Source: Chryseolinea sp. H1M3-3 (GTDB taxonomy: Bacteria; Bacteroidota; Bacteroidia; Cytophagales; Cyclobacteriaceae). From it: 64,000 nucleotides of DNA. Position 1 is the first letter of the stretch, and every line of letters begins with the position of its first letter. The DNA lies in contig NZ_JARKMY010000014.1 in assembly GCF_029360725.1 (NCBI RefSeq), positions 1-64,000 on the forward strand. Reading direction: 5' to 3'. Under the pieces are notes generated by a model. The model was not told the origin of the DNA. It saw only the letters and a program-made list of their open reading frames with translations, and did no database searches. The translations under genes and the position numbers were made by a program. Shown one piece after another: positions 45,917 to 55,034 of the stretch.

Positions 45917-45978
45917 GTAACTCAATTTAATGTAACCAATGAGTTACAAATATAAGAAACCAAACGGTTACGTAAAAA
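45916..45978 (-). promoter_or_regulatory. arsR promoter with GTAAC-type inverted-repeat operator
   Basis: On the minus strand TTTT, a 20-base spacer and TATATTTG (plus-strand positions 45947-45954) form a perfect Bacteroidota -7 element. Immediately downstream, plus-strand TGTAAC-N6-GTTACA (45931-45948) is an 18-bp palindrome. A further TGTAACTCA (45916-45924) pairs with TGAGTTACA (45940-45948). A fourth GTTAC half-site lies at 45967. This is the layout of an autorepressor operator. Confidence 0.65.
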
Positions 45979-46134
45979 GAATTGCAAAATTTAAGTGGAT
46001 ACTTTCAACAATGGGGATTTGTTGCCACATCTATTAGAAGGATTCATGCCGAAAGAAGCCTGTAACCGTATTGTCATCATTTTTGCACTATGTTGCGCGA
46101 AACGTAAATTAACCAATTGACTAAATATTTGATT

Positions 46135-46380
46135 ATGAAAAAGCAAATTGAAAATCTGGATACACATCGTATTAAGTCGTTTGTCTCGGAAAATAAAATG
46201 TGGATTGCAGCGCTCGGTGGTATTACGGTAGGGCTGGCAGTAGCAAGCCTTATGGGAAATGAAAAAGCACGTCAGACCCTTCGTTCCATGGGTTCGACAT
46301 TCGCTGATGCATCGGGAAGACTCGTAAATAACCTGGGAGGTTATAAAGAAATACTTGCTCCGTTGTTATCAAAATCATAA
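46135..46380 (+). CDS. Small YtxH-like membrane-anchored protein
   Basis: 81 residues from ATG at 46135; a TTG six codons upstream is less likely. A basic and charged N-terminus precedes one membrane helix (about 28-48, MWIAALGGITVGLAVASLMG) and a C-terminal helix (KARQTLRSMGSTFADASGRLVNNLGGYKEIL). This organisation resembles YtxH-type stress-associated proteins, but similarity is limited to architecture. It stands alone and is followed by a strong GC-rich hairpin. Confidence 0.6.
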   Translation: MKKQIENLDTHRIKSFVSENKMWIAALGGITVGLAVASLMGNEKARQTLRSMGSTFADASGRLVNNLGGYKEILAPLLSKS

Positions 46381-46387
46381 GAAATGT

Positions 46388-46410
46388 CGGGGCGCGCAAA
46401 ACGCGCCCCG
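46388..46410. terminator. GC-rich hairpin between convergent genes
   Basis: A perfect 9-bp stem (CGGGGCGCG / CGCGCCCCG) with the loop CAAAA lies in the 51-base gap between two convergent genes. No T-run follows on either strand, so it may act as a transcription block or 3'-end stabiliser rather than a classical terminator. Confidence 0.5.
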
Positions 46411-46431
46411 GTCATTTGTAAGCCGGGGGGG

Positions 46432-47274
46432 CTACAGCAAATACCTTTGTATGGCGACAGCGACGCCGTCAAGCTTACTATCCAGGGTGATAGCGCTTGC
46501 AACAGCCTTAACTTCGTCGCGGGCATTTTCTACTGCAACACCCCATCCTACCGCTTCAAGCATCTCTATATCATTATAATTATCACCAAACGCTATAACC
46601 TCGCTGAGATCAATCCGATAGAGATCGTCTAACAATAATCGTAGTGCAGACGCTTTTGAAATAACCTTCGGAGCAATTTCCAGGTAAGTAGATTTAGAGT
46701 GATAAACATGGACATCTTCTTTGTAGGCTGAGCGTAATGCTTTCTCTAGCGTCTTAACTTCGGCGGCATCGCCCATAATCATTATTTTATGAGCGCCATT
46801 ACCGTTGGCATCCCACAACTTGAGTACATCCCTGCCATCTTTCAATACGGGAGACACCTTTGTTATAGTTGCCTCTCTGTTCGTCCATTCATCCACCCGG
46901 GGCGCATACCATCTATCCTCATGGTATAAACTGACATGCACGGAAGTCTGACTGGCCAAGTTCAGGATATTAGCTGTAACATCAATTGGAATCATTGCAG
47001 AATAAATAACCGTCGCGCGGCCCTTCTCATCGTAGCGAATTACGTATCCACCGTTATAACAAATCAGGGGATGTTGTAAGATATCCAATTGCTGCTGAAG
47101 ATGTCGCATGGCAGCGGGCATTCGCGAGGACGCTAGGATGATGGGGATAGATTCTTTTATCAGTGCAATAGTTTCAATTGTCTGATTCGATAATTCTCTC
47201 CGACTATCCAGTAAGGTACCATCAATATCCGTACAAAGAGCACGTATAGTTAAACCGTTAAGTTTGTTATTCAT
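46432..47274 (-). CDS. Cof-type HAD-superfamily phosphatase
   Basis: 280 residues from ATG at 47274; a TTG further upstream is less likely. HAD motif I is CTDIDGTLLDS, motif II ILASSR, and motif IV IAFGDNYNDIEMLEAVGWGVA followed by NARDEVKAVA. A C2-type cap domain lies between, as in Cof/YbiV sugar-phosphate phosphatases. It is cytoplasmic and Mg-dependent; it probably dephosphorylates a sugar phosphate or nucleotide-like substrate that cannot be named. It converges with the YtxH-like gene. Confidence 0.93.
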   Translation of the reverse strand: MNNKLNGLTIRALCTDIDGTLLDSRRELSNQTIETIALIKESIPIILASSRMPAAMRHLQQQLDILQHPLICYNGGYVIRYDEKGRATVIYSAMIPIDVTANILNLASQTSVHVSLYHEDRWYAPRVDEWTNREATITKVSPVLKDGRDVLKLWDANGNGAHKIMIMGDAAEVKTLEKALRSAYKEDVHVYHSKSTYLEIAPKVISKASALRLLLDDLYRIDLSEVIAFGDNYNDIEMLEAVGWGVAVENARDEVKAVASAITLDSKLDGVAVAIQRYLL

Positions 47275-47617
47275 GTTGGCGGGCAATTTCAAATTCACAA
47301 ATCAGCAATAAACTTCACTTTAGATATTTCACCATCACCAGAAACCACATTTCCTGGGAGGTTTACCACCGGTTTGTTCTGGTCGAAGAATCTATCAGGA
47401 AGCGAAAGTACCAATTGAGGCGTGATCTCACAATTAACTTAAATATTCCATGTCAATTTAATTACACTATTTCGAAAAGCTAATCGCGTCCTACACCTGG
47501 TGATCACCGGCTCATAAAAATACAGTGTTTTACGGGATGAATTCGTTCAACCAATCATCCATGGCAATCGTATATTTAAGTTGTTACAACGATACATCTA
47601 CTACAAACTTTAACGCT
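47275..47617. other. Divergent intergenic region
   Basis: About 340 bases between the divergent starts of the HAD gene and a small secreted protein. No coding frame is evident. A TATATTTA at 47571-47578 resembles a -7 element for the rightward gene and lies 39 bases before its ATG. Confidence 0.45.
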
Positions 47618-47950
47618 ATGAAAAAATCAACATTTATTTTCATTCTACTAATAACTTTGATCACGTCTTTAACAGCGCAAGCATTGAAGAAAACAGAAAA
47701 AATTGCCGGAGAGCAAGTGCCTGTAGCAATACGCGCCGCTTTTGAAAAAGACTTCGGAAAAATTCCTGAGGAAGGTTATTGGACTGCAAATTTCATAGTG
47801 GAAAACGAAGGGAGAAGGTCGATGGCAAAACCATTATCTTACACCTACCACAAGAAAAATAAATCGGAAAAAATAGAAGTCCGCTATACGGCAGACGCAA
47901 AACTTGATTATGTCAAGGGTCTTCAAAAGAATGCAAGACCGAACACATGA
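47618..47950 (+). CDS. Small secreted PepSY-like protein
   Basis: 110 residues from ATG at 47618, chosen because it gives a signal peptide (KKSTFIFILLITLITSLTAQA) and because a promoter-like element lies between it and an upstream alternative. The mature part, EQVPVAIRAAFEKDFGKIPEEGYWTANFIVENEG, resembles the first half of PepSY-like or beta-lactamase-inhibitor-like domains, in which VPxxVxxAFxxxFP precedes a WExE strand. The family is only suggested. Its stop is eight bases from the convergent receiver gene. Confidence 0.6.
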   Translation: MKKSTFIFILLITLITSLTAQALKKTEKIAGEQVPVAIRAAFEKDFGKIPEEGYWTANFIVENEGRRSMAKPLSYTYHKKNKSEKIEVRYTADAKLDYVKGLQKNARPNT

Positions 47951-47958
47951 AAGAAATT

Positions 47959-48375
47959 CTATGAATGAGCCATATTATATTGAGAGACTACGTCTTGAAG
48001 GGCTTCCAGGGTAACCGGCTTTTGTAGATAACTTTTTACCTCCGCAAAAGTCTTGGCACGTGTAATATCTTTTGGATGGTTGGAGGATGTTATAATGTGT
48101 ATCTCTACATTCTTGGCCAGCTTGTCCCGGATTTTTTGAAATTCCTGAATGAATTCCCAACCATCCATTTCTGGCATATAAATGTCTAACAATATAATAT
48201 CGGGTAAATGCTCCATCGATGCCTTATGCAAGAGCAAATAATCCACCGCTCCACGAGGGCTATCGTAAATGGTGATAATATCGGCCAGGGCTCCTAATTC
48301 AGTTAGCCGCTTTATATAAAATGAGACCATTGGATCATTGTCAATAATCCAAAGATTACCTACTCTAGCTGCCAT
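47959..48375 (-). CDS. Single-domain response regulator (CheY-like)
   Basis: 138 residues forming one receiver domain. The acidic pair is IDNDP, the phospho-acceptor is Asp64 (IILLDIYMPEMDGWEF), a Ser in IITSSNH and Lys in LQKPVTLEAL complete the active site. No output domain is present, so it relays a signal by protein contact. No kinase gene is adjacent. Such lone receivers are numerous in Bacteroidota and their partners are usually distant. Confidence 0.93.
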   Translation of the reverse strand: MAARVGNLWIIDNDPMVSFYIKRLTELGALADIITIYDSPRGAVDYLLLHKASMEHLPDIILLDIYMPEMDGWEFIQEFQKIRDKLAKNVEIHIITSSNHPKDITRAKTFAEVKSYLQKPVTLEALQDVVSQYNMAHS

Positions 48376-48702
48376 GGGGAAAAAGGATCAAGGGTAATGG
48401 GTTACAGTTTAAGTGTTGAAAACATTACAAACATAGGCAATAATACCAAAAAAAGGATGATAACGATAGGCCACAGGTTAAATGCCCACGGCATTTGATG
48501 TAAGGTTAACAATGAAATTTCTTTAAATGAACGCTTTCTTCCATCAATTCTCTTGTAATGAGGTTGGAGGACGTCTGAATTGCAATTTTTTATGATGATT
48601 TGGTATGACGCTAATGAAATTTACTTGCTAACAAAGGCGAACCAACATCCGCCCGGGTTACGAACAACGGCAGACATACCCGACACGGTTCATAATAAAA
48701 AA
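48376..48702. other. Intergenic region between receiver gene and T9SS protein gene
   Basis: About 330 bases upstream of the receiver gene and downstream of the terminator of the large exported protein. No protein-like frame was found. It contains GTAATGGGTTAC (48394-48405), identical to a 12-mer upstream of the FtsX-like permease start (8753-8764). Confidence 0.5.
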
Positions 48703-48747
48703 TCCACAACATCTGTTGCCCGTCAAACAGGCAAAAGATATTGTGGA
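48703..48747 (-). terminator. Rho-independent terminator of the exported beta-helix protein gene
   Basis: A stem built from TCCACAA / TTGTGGA, extended by partial pairing of the inner arms (CATCT/AGATA and TTGCC/GGCAA), is followed on the minus strand by TTTTTTATT. It starts 19 bases past the stop codon. Confidence 0.7.
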
Positions 48748-48765
48748 CTTTGAATTTCTCTAAAA

Positions 48766-51700
48766 TTACTGCACCATGATCTTTACAACTTCACGACCTT
48801 TTGCAGTACGATACTGAAGCAAATAAATACCCTTTAACAGACCAGCGGTTTGTATTTGTAATTCTGTATCGGTTACCGACATTGTACGTTGCGGAACGCC
48901 CCCAATGTCCAATAAAGTAACTTCCCCGGACGCCTCAGGTAAACTCACGTTAAGAACATCACCCGACCTCAAAGGATTGGGATAATATTGCATGGGTTGC
49001 GCTATCTCCTCCTCTACTTCCATAGCAGCAATTTCAGGGGCATTTGACCCGCCGCCTGTACCCGTTGCTGTTGAGTACACCTTTATATAGTCGATGATTG
49101 CATAAGCACCCGTTGCTGCAGCATTTTTCAAACCTGTTACCCGCATCTTAATGGTATGGGTCCCTTGAGTAAGTACTCCACTGCTGTGAACCATAACAAA
49201 GTTTTGACGGGCAGCTGAATAGAGGTCTACGTTAGTTTCGGCGCCATTGTCAATGGATACGCCTACAATGCCGTGGTGTGCAGCCTTAGCCGTATAGAAC
49301 TCTACCTTGTTTCCTATAAACGTTACTGTAACAAAATCATTTGTGGCATTTGAAAACGACACCGTCTGATTAAGGTATGGATCTGACGAACTCACGCCAT
49401 GTCCCCAGCCACTTCCTGAAAAATTGAATTGGTTCATCGCGGTACCGCGGTTGCCGTTATCAAAATCTATAGCATTTGAAGGTGCGTTGACAGTAATCGC
49501 AGCAGTTCCTGTTTTATCGCCATCGACAGTTTTCACTGTAATGGTGGCCGTGCCGGCGCCAACGCCGGTTACTAGACCATTCGCGTTGACCGTGGCAACA
49601 TTTGTATTGCTGGATGACCAGGTAACGTTTTGATTCGAAGCGCCAGCTGGTGCTATGGATTTAGTTAATTGGCTTGTTGCGTTTACACTGATTGTAACAC
49701 TGGCAGGTGAAACACTCACACCCGAAACCGGCGTTGTTGTGCTTCCGGAGTAAACTTTAATATAATCAAGGATGGTATATGCGCCATTGGCTGCTGCATT
49801 CTTGTTTCCTGTCACGCGCATCTTAATGGTATGCGTACCTTGAGGTAACACAGCACTTCCATAAACCAGAACAAAATTTTGCCGTGTTGCCGAATATAAG
49901 TCCACATTTGTTTCCGGACCATTATCAACCGAAACTGCGACAATGCCATGATGAGATGCTTTCGCTGTATACATTTCAACTTTGGTTCCTGTAAAAGTTA
50001 CGGTAGCATAGTTGTTAGCTGCATTGGAAAAGGACAACGTTTTATTGAAATATGGGTCAGACGAACTGACGCCGTGAGCCCATCCTGTTCCGGAATAATT
50101 AAATTGATTCATGCCAGTCCCTAATGTAGCATTGTCAAGATCGATGGCTGCAATGTCGGCACTTACTGTAACTGATGCAGTAGCTACTTTATTGCCGTCC
50201 GCTGTTGTGCAGCTAACTACTGCGGTACCATAGGCTTTCGCCGTTACCACGCCGGTCGCACTAACGGTAGCGACACCATCGCTGTTAGAAGACCAGGTTA
50301 CATTTTGATTCGTGGCATTGGCAGGGGTTAAAGTTTTAACCAACTGACTTGTTCCGCTTAACGGTAAGATAATAGTTGACGGCGCGATGCTCACGCTGCT
50401 GACGGAAACCACCGGAACGTTTACTGAAACGGTCGAGGTAGCTGTCTTTCCGCCATCGGCTGTTCTTACAGTAATCACAGCGCTGCCTGCAGTTGTTCCT
50501 GCAGTAACTAATCCGTTTGCATTTACCGTTGCAACGTCGGTGTTACTGGAGGTCCAGGTAACACTTTGATTCGTAGCATTGGAAGGGCTTATCGTCTTTG
50601 CCAACTGGCTTGTAGCACCTGAAGACAGTGTGAGCGTAGTTGGCGATACGGATACACCTGTTACAGCCACCGTGGTTACGGTTCCACTACCTAATTCATG
50701 GGCGCCGATTTCTGGTGCGGTTCCTGCGAACGCCAAACCTAAATTGATCCCTTTGTCGATCAGCGGGCTGCCAGTTTGTGGCACGAAATACGGGTTAGGC
50801 TTTGTGCCCGATTTGGCAACCTTCGGATCACCCGTTAAATTATTTGCGATAGTTCCTGATGTAGTGCCAACGCCAATATTGTTAAGAAAATTGTTGCTTA
50901 CGTTCAAACCGGAAATGGTAGCTCCATTTTCGGTATACACAACAACGTTGGGCCACCACGAATAACTTGTATTCGAATTAATAATGAGGTTGTTTTTAAT
51001 GTCAACGTTCGTACTTTGGCCGGCATGCAGGCCGAGGAAATCCATGGTATTGGTTCCCGAGAACTCCACCGAGTTATTGTATATCTTAACATTATTAATA
51101 CCAGTTTTTTCAGATCTTACAACCTCCCCAGGGTAATAGCTCGCCAAATTATTAAAAGTGTTGTGGTGAATTAACCAGTTCGAAGTATAGGCAGGGCTCC
51201 AATTCGCGATCCCATAACGTCCACCATTTATCCAGTTGTGATCGATTTCAGCATCATTCACCGTAAGTTCAATAGCGTAGCCGTTGCCACCCGCGCGGGA
51301 AAGCATATCAAAGGTATTATGATGAACCCGCACAGATTGAATGCCGGTAGGAGGCGTCTGAACATTCACGATAGAAAGGTGATTGTCTAAATAGTTGTTG
51401 TAAATTTCACAACCTACCAGATACACTTCCCACAATTCAAAAGCAATGTTAGGTGCTGCTCCATTCGCCCATTTTCCATTGGGTGTTACGGATATGCGGC
51501 TATCAAAAACTTTCATGTTCGTAATTCTATTTCCTCCCGATCCGAGGGCTTTAATACCATACCCAACATTTTCATCAACATTCAATCGATCAATGGTCAT
51601 TCCTTCAAGATTAGCAAGTTGTAACGCACCTGACGCCCATCCCGCATTTCCCCATGAACAATTCAGCAACTTCAATTCTTTAATCAATGAATTTTTTGAA

Positions 51701-52203
51701 TCCCAAAGCCACAAGCCGCAGAAGTTTGTGTACTGAACTTTTATATTGTCAACGGTGATGTTATCCCTGTTTTTAATGTAAATACCACCATGCAATTTTT
51801 TTCCATCGCCATCCAACGTAAAGTATTTCAGACTTTGACTTCCATTGGTACGACTATCTGATTTAAGATTCATTAAAAACTTATCCAGGGCGAAACCTGG
51901 ATCGGACGGATTAAAATAAAACGAGCTTGCAGCTTTAATAATTGTCTGGTCAATACCCGATCCCTCAATACTTACTCCCGGGGGCACGTTGAATGGTCCA
52001 CTTTCCACAAATGTTCCAGCGGAAAGTTTGATAATATGGCCTTGGCTTGCGGGTACTTTCGTAACTGCGTGCCTAAGCGTACGCCAGGGACTCCCGGAAC
52101 TCCCGTTTCCGGCGTCATTACCAGATGTGCTTACGTAATAGACGGTAGCAAAAGCACATTGAATGCTAACCATCAATAAAACTAGAATAATGATCCTCTT
52201 CAT
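48766..52203 (-). CDS. T9SS-exported right-handed beta-helix protein with Big2 and repeated carbohydrate-binding-like domains
   Basis: 1145 residues. A signal peptide (MKRIIILVLLMVSIQCAFA) is followed by a Pel9A/DUF1565-like start (YYVSTSGNDAGNGSSGSPWRTLRHAV). Parallel beta-helix coils extend to about 500. Big2 Ig-like domains occur at about 505-597, 598-683 and 820-910. Two near-identical jelly-roll-like modules, at about 685-818 and 911-1044 (SGxGWxHGVSSSDPY, HHGIVxVSxDNGxETNVDLYSA, ending DYIKVYS), alternate with them. A T9SS type-A sorting tail (about 1070-1145, YYPNPLRSGD, ending KIMVQ) closes the protein. It should be surface-anchored or secreted and bind or cleave a polysaccharide. The catalytic status of the helix domain is not clear. 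It is a single-gene unit with its own terminator. Confidence 0.88.
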   Translation of the reverse strand: MKRIIILVLLMVSIQCAFATVYYVSTSGNDAGNGSSGSPWRTLRHAVTKVPASQGHIIKLSAGTFVESGPFNVPPGVSIEGSGIDQTIIKAASSFYFNPSDPGFALDKFLMNLKSDSRTNGSQSLKYFTLDGDGKKLHGGIYIKNRDNITVDNIKVQYTNFCGLWLWDSKNSLIKELKLLNCSWGNAGWASGALQLANLEGMTIDRLNVDENVGYGIKALGSGGNRITNMKVFDSRISVTPNGKWANGAAPNIAFELWEVYLVGCEIYNNYLDNHLSIVNVQTPPTGIQSVRVHHNTFDMLSRAGGNGYAIELTVNDAEIDHNWINGGRYGIANWSPAYTSNWLIHHNTFNNLASYYPGEVVRSEKTGINNVKIYNNSVEFSGTNTMDFLGLHAGQSTNVDIKNNLIINSNTSYSWWPNVVVYTENGATISGLNVSNNFLNNIGVGTTSGTIANNLTGDPKVAKSGTKPNPYFVPQTGSPLIDKGINLGLAFAGTAPEIGAHELGSGTVTTVAVTGVSVSPTTLTLSSGATSQLAKTISPSNATNQSVTWTSSNTDVATVNANGLVTAGTTAGSAVITVRTADGGKTATSTVSVNVPVVSVSSVSIAPSTIILPLSGTSQLVKTLTPANATNQNVTWSSNSDGVATVSATGVVTAKAYGTAVVSCTTADGNKVATASVTVSADIAAIDLDNATLGTGMNQFNYSGTGWAHGVSSSDPYFNKTLSFSNAANNYATVTFTGTKVEMYTAKASHHGIVAVSVDNGPETNVDLYSATRQNFVLVYGSAVLPQGTHTIKMRVTGNKNAAANGAYTILDYIKVYSGSTTTPVSGVSVSPASVTISVNATSQLTKSIAPAGASNQNVTWSSSNTNVATVNANGLVTGVGAGTATITVKTVDGDKTGTAAITVNAPSNAIDFDNGNRGTAMNQFNFSGSGWGHGVSSSDPYLNQTVSFSNATNDFVTVTFIGNKVEFYTAKAAHHGIVGVSIDNGAETNVDLYSAARQNFVMVHSSGVLTQGTHTIKMRVTGLKNAAATGAYAIIDYIKVYSTATGTGGGSNAPEIAAMEVEEEIAQPMQYYPNPLRSGDVLNVSLPEASGEVTLLDIGGVPQRTMSVTDTELQIQTAGLLKGIYLLQYRTAKGREVVKIMVQ

Positions 52204-53155
52204 AACTTAACTTTTAGGGGTGTTTAACTTTTTTTCGCACGCACAGGGATCTTCACTATGGTGGGACAGGAATGAATTGGATGCAGAATTAGATCAGGGC
52301 TTCAGGCTTGACTGAATTTCTTACTCGATATTGCTGGCAGGAAAGAGAGATACTTAAGCGTAGTATAAATTTGTTGGCAATGACATATCAGATGTCGGGC
52401 ACTAGTCGTTAAACAACAACTTGAGGGATAGATAAAATTTGCGAGGGGTCTTTTAAGTCTGTAAGAACTTTGCCGTCAAATTCGTATTAGTGGCTACTGA
52501 TTCTCGGAGTAAGTTCTCAAACCTTTCTTTCAATCGAATTACTTCACAAAAGTGATAGGTTTTATTTACGCGTACGCTGAACTATACTTCAAAAAGGTAC
52601 TTTTCTGCTTTTACTAAAAAAGTTGGGACTAAAGAATGATTTTTGGCAGCAACGATCTTGACGTTTCTGTTCCATACATCGGAATGCTTCACCGAAACGA
52701 TTCATAACGTAAACCGGAAAGTGACTACGAATGGAAGTTATGACCGATAAAATTACATGGATAAGGGCCGACCGACAGAGAAAGAATTTTCAAAAAGCAG
52801 GATTATAGATGATTTATTAAGGTCAGGGATGACCCTGTCAGGAATTAAACACCGTAAAAGTTATCTTGAGATGATTTTTGCAAGCTTGTTTTTACGAAAA
52901 TTCACGTTGTTTCTTACATGGTCAAAAATATTTTTTTGCGTTGTAATTTTATTAACGCTGAAGCCTGCTATTTGTATTTGCTCAAATGACAGCAGCATTT
53001 CAAGACGAATCCGGCCCGTGCGATTCGAAAACCTACCGGCAGAAAAGGCTTAGGGGTGCACCCGGGAAAAGGCAGAGGAGCTCACGTCAAAAGGTCTGCA
53101 TGGCGATGCCCATTTCAGCAAGTAACCTATTATAGAAACGCCCGGTTTTCCGCGT
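52204..53155. other. Long intergenic region with one doubtful small reading frame
   Basis: About 950 bases without a convincing gene. A plus-strand frame of 98 codons at 52757-53053 has one hydrophobic segment (FTLFLTWSKIFFCVVILLTL) between charged ends, but no ribosome site and no family resemblance. A TAAATTTG at 52366-52373 fits a plus-strand -7 element with no gene close behind it, so a small RNA could start there. No repeats or transposon ends were recognised. Confidence 0.45.
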
Positions 53156-53401
53156 TTACTTGACTTGTGCCAGGTCAATATTATATTCTCTTACAAGGTT
53201 GTTAATGATCACCATGGCGTCGGAGGCACCGAAGTTCTTATTGATCCAGTTAAGGTAATTAATGGCATTTTCAATTTCCTCTACAGTCCAGTTCCGTGAG
53301 TCTCCATCCTGATCAGTCTCCCGCAATAGATCCTTAATAAGTGAACTACTTCCGCCCTTGCAAAGCAAGGCTATCAATTGATTAATAAATTGCTGTTCCA
53401 T
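53156..53401 (-). CDS. Small hypothetical protein
   Basis: 81 residues from ATG at 53401; earlier in-frame codons overlap the upstream gene and read as non-coding. It is helical, with EEIENAINYLNWINKNFGASDAMVIINNLVREYNIDL at the C-terminal half, and has no signal or membrane segment. It lies 88 bases downstream of the DJ-1-like gene in the same direction. No family is recognised. Confidence 0.55.
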   Translation of the reverse strand: MEQQFINQLIALLCKGGSSSLIKDLLRETDQDGDSRNWTVEEIENAINYLNWINKNFGASDAMVIINNLVREYNIDLAQVK

Positions 53402-53489
53402 AAGAAAGTAGGCTGGTGCCTTTTTAGAGATAACTTCAATAATGCAAATTAGTTTAGACCCGAAGCTGGAATGCAAAAGCATTCCGTAG

Positions 53490-54167
53490 CTACGAATTTT
53501 GAAGGATGTAATTCTCAATTTCTTCCAACCGCTTCCGTTGCGTTTCTACTCGCTCGTCCATTACCATTTTTATAACAGACTTCTCAGCAACATCCGGATG
53601 CCCCGAATTAAATGGTGGTTCAGGATTATATTCCATTAAGAGTTGAATAGTTTTTGCGCATTGTTCCCCACACAGAATACTTGCCAAGGTCAACCCAAAA
53701 TCGATTCCAGACGTCACTCCCCCACCCGTTACCCTGTTCCTATCAATGACAACGCGTGCACCGGCGGTTTCGACGTTGAACTTCGCCAACAATTCTATCG
53801 ATAACCAATGTGTAGTTGCTTTGTAGCCCCGAAGCAGTCCGCAGGCAGCAAGAACAATCGAACCCGTGCAAACTGAAGTTATGTAAGTTGAATTTCCTCT
53901 GGATTTAATAAAATCAAGATATTCCTGATCCCGCAAAATGTTTGAGATGCCTCTGCCACCAGGAATAAAAAGGACAGTCAAGGCCTTGGGACAGCTCGCA
54001 AATGTTGTATCAGGAATGATCCGAAGTATTCCATCGCTTTGGACCGGTGCCAGCGTTTTTGAAATCAAATGTACCGTTGTATCCGGCATCCGAGAAAACA
54101 CTTCTAATGGCCCAGTTAAATCGAGCTGCGTCATTCTTTCAAATAATACCATCCCAATTACGATCAT
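53490..54167 (-). CDS. DJ-1/PfpI-family protein (isonitrile-hydratase-like)
   Basis: 225 residues. The class-I glutamine-amidotransferase-like fold starts VIGMVLFERMTQLDLTGPLEVF and has the nucleophile at Cys100 (ITSVCTGSIVLAACGLL), followed by ATTHW and VTGGGVTSGIDFGL. LDLTGPLEVF plus the SVCTGS elbow fit the isonitrile hydratase (InhA) and AraC-associated ThiJ group. Unlike the regulator version it has no helix-turn-helix. A hydrolytic or stress role is likely, but the substrate is unknown. Confidence 0.9.
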   Translation of the reverse strand: MIVIGMVLFERMTQLDLTGPLEVFSRMPDTTVHLISKTLAPVQSDGILRIIPDTTFASCPKALTVLFIPGGRGISNILRDQEYLDFIKSRGNSTYITSVCTGSIVLAACGLLRGYKATTHWLSIELLAKFNVETAGARVVIDRNRVTGGGVTSGIDFGLTLASILCGEQCAKTIQLLMEYNPEPPFNSGHPDVAEKSVIKMVMDERVETQRKRLEEIENYILQNS

Positions 54168-54260
54168 CGATTATCAACAGTTTGAAGATGTTGAAAGTAA
54201 CAAACTTCAGAAAACTATCATAGACTTTTTATGTTCGTATATATTTTGGTGTTTGGCCAT

Positions 54261-54698
54261 TTACTTGATAAATGCAACTTCAGAAGTATAGTCACCATAC
54301 CTTTCTATTGCTTCTTTTATTTCAATTTGGTTGTTGGTCAACAAGAGTTCCAGGATCTCCAATTTAGCTTCACATACTTGGGCTTTAGCAAGTTTATTGC
54401 TGGTATCATGGTTACTGCGCAACGATGTGGCTATTGTTGCAGCCATGGTCGACAACGCTGCGCCGATGCACAGGATCTGCCAGATCGGTAATTGGGGTTG
54501 CGTTACAGCTTTAATCCCGTCAATCGCTGCCGAGCCGCCCACTGCCGGTATGCCTGCCAATGCCGTTCCGGCAATTCCACAAATGATAGCTACATTCACT
54601 AACAATTTGTTCTTCGGCTCATGTTTAACCACATAGGCATGAACCACATTTCGTTTAGCGACAATTTTTTGTAATAACTCATTCATAAATTTGTTCAT
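54261..54698 (-). CDS. Two-helix membrane protein with cytoplasmic helices (SLATT-like organisation)
   Basis: 145 residues. An amphipathic basic N-terminus (LLQKIVAKRNVVHAYVVKHEPKNKLLVN) precedes helix 1 (about 33-56, Gly/Ala-rich) and helix 2 (about 72-92, WQILCIGAALSTMAATIATSL). A cytoplasmic helical tail (NKLAKAQVCEAKLEILELLL, ending AIERYGDYTSEVAFI) follows. Paired membrane helices plus a C-terminal helical domain resemble SLATT-type proteins, some of which act as pore-forming effectors of nucleotide-signalling defence systems. No cognate nucleotidyltransferase is adjacent, so a defence role cannot be claimed. ATG codons at 54698 and 54686 are both possible starts. Confidence 0.6.
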   Translation of the reverse strand: MNKFMNELLQKIVAKRNVVHAYVVKHEPKNKLLVNVAIICGIAGTALAGIPAVGGSAAIDGIKAVTQPQLPIWQILCIGAALSTMAATIATSLRSNHDTSNKLAKAQVCEAKLEILELLLTNNQIEIKEAIERYGDYTSEVAFIK

Positions 54699-55034
54699 TC
54701 ATTTTTATATGAAGAAATATTTATCCGCTCACAAAAATTTGCTGTCGCGGAGAACTAGTTACTACGTGTTGACGGCGTTTTATGTTTCCTGCATACCTGA
54801 TTACCGGGATCAGCAGCGGAGTTATTCACGCTTCGATCGCGCCATTAAGAAGAACCAAGGCGATTAACTGTTTTGTAGTAAAGTGTAATGGTCAGTTAAA
54901 TATCGCAACGACTAAGGAAATCCTGTGGAGGATGATCGACGAAGTCACACGATAACCAATGGGCATCAAATCTGATCATGTTAGGATCACATGTCGTCCT
55001 GAAAAGGACAACACCCGATTAATAATCATGTGAC
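54699..55034. other. Intergenic region with one tiny doubtful reading frame
   Basis: About 335 bases. A plus-strand frame of 52 codons (54709-54867) opens 10 bases from the divergent membrane-protein gene but lacks a ribosome site. A small hairpin, GTCCT-GAAA-AGGAC with a GNRA-type loop, lies near 54994-55007, beyond the serine-hydrolase stop. Nothing else is recognisable. Confidence 0.45.

Noticed and set aside
54709-54867. A 52-codon plus-strand frame starting 10 bases from the divergent two-helix protein gene.
   Set aside because: No ribosome site, no promoter and no family resemblance; too short to support as a gene.
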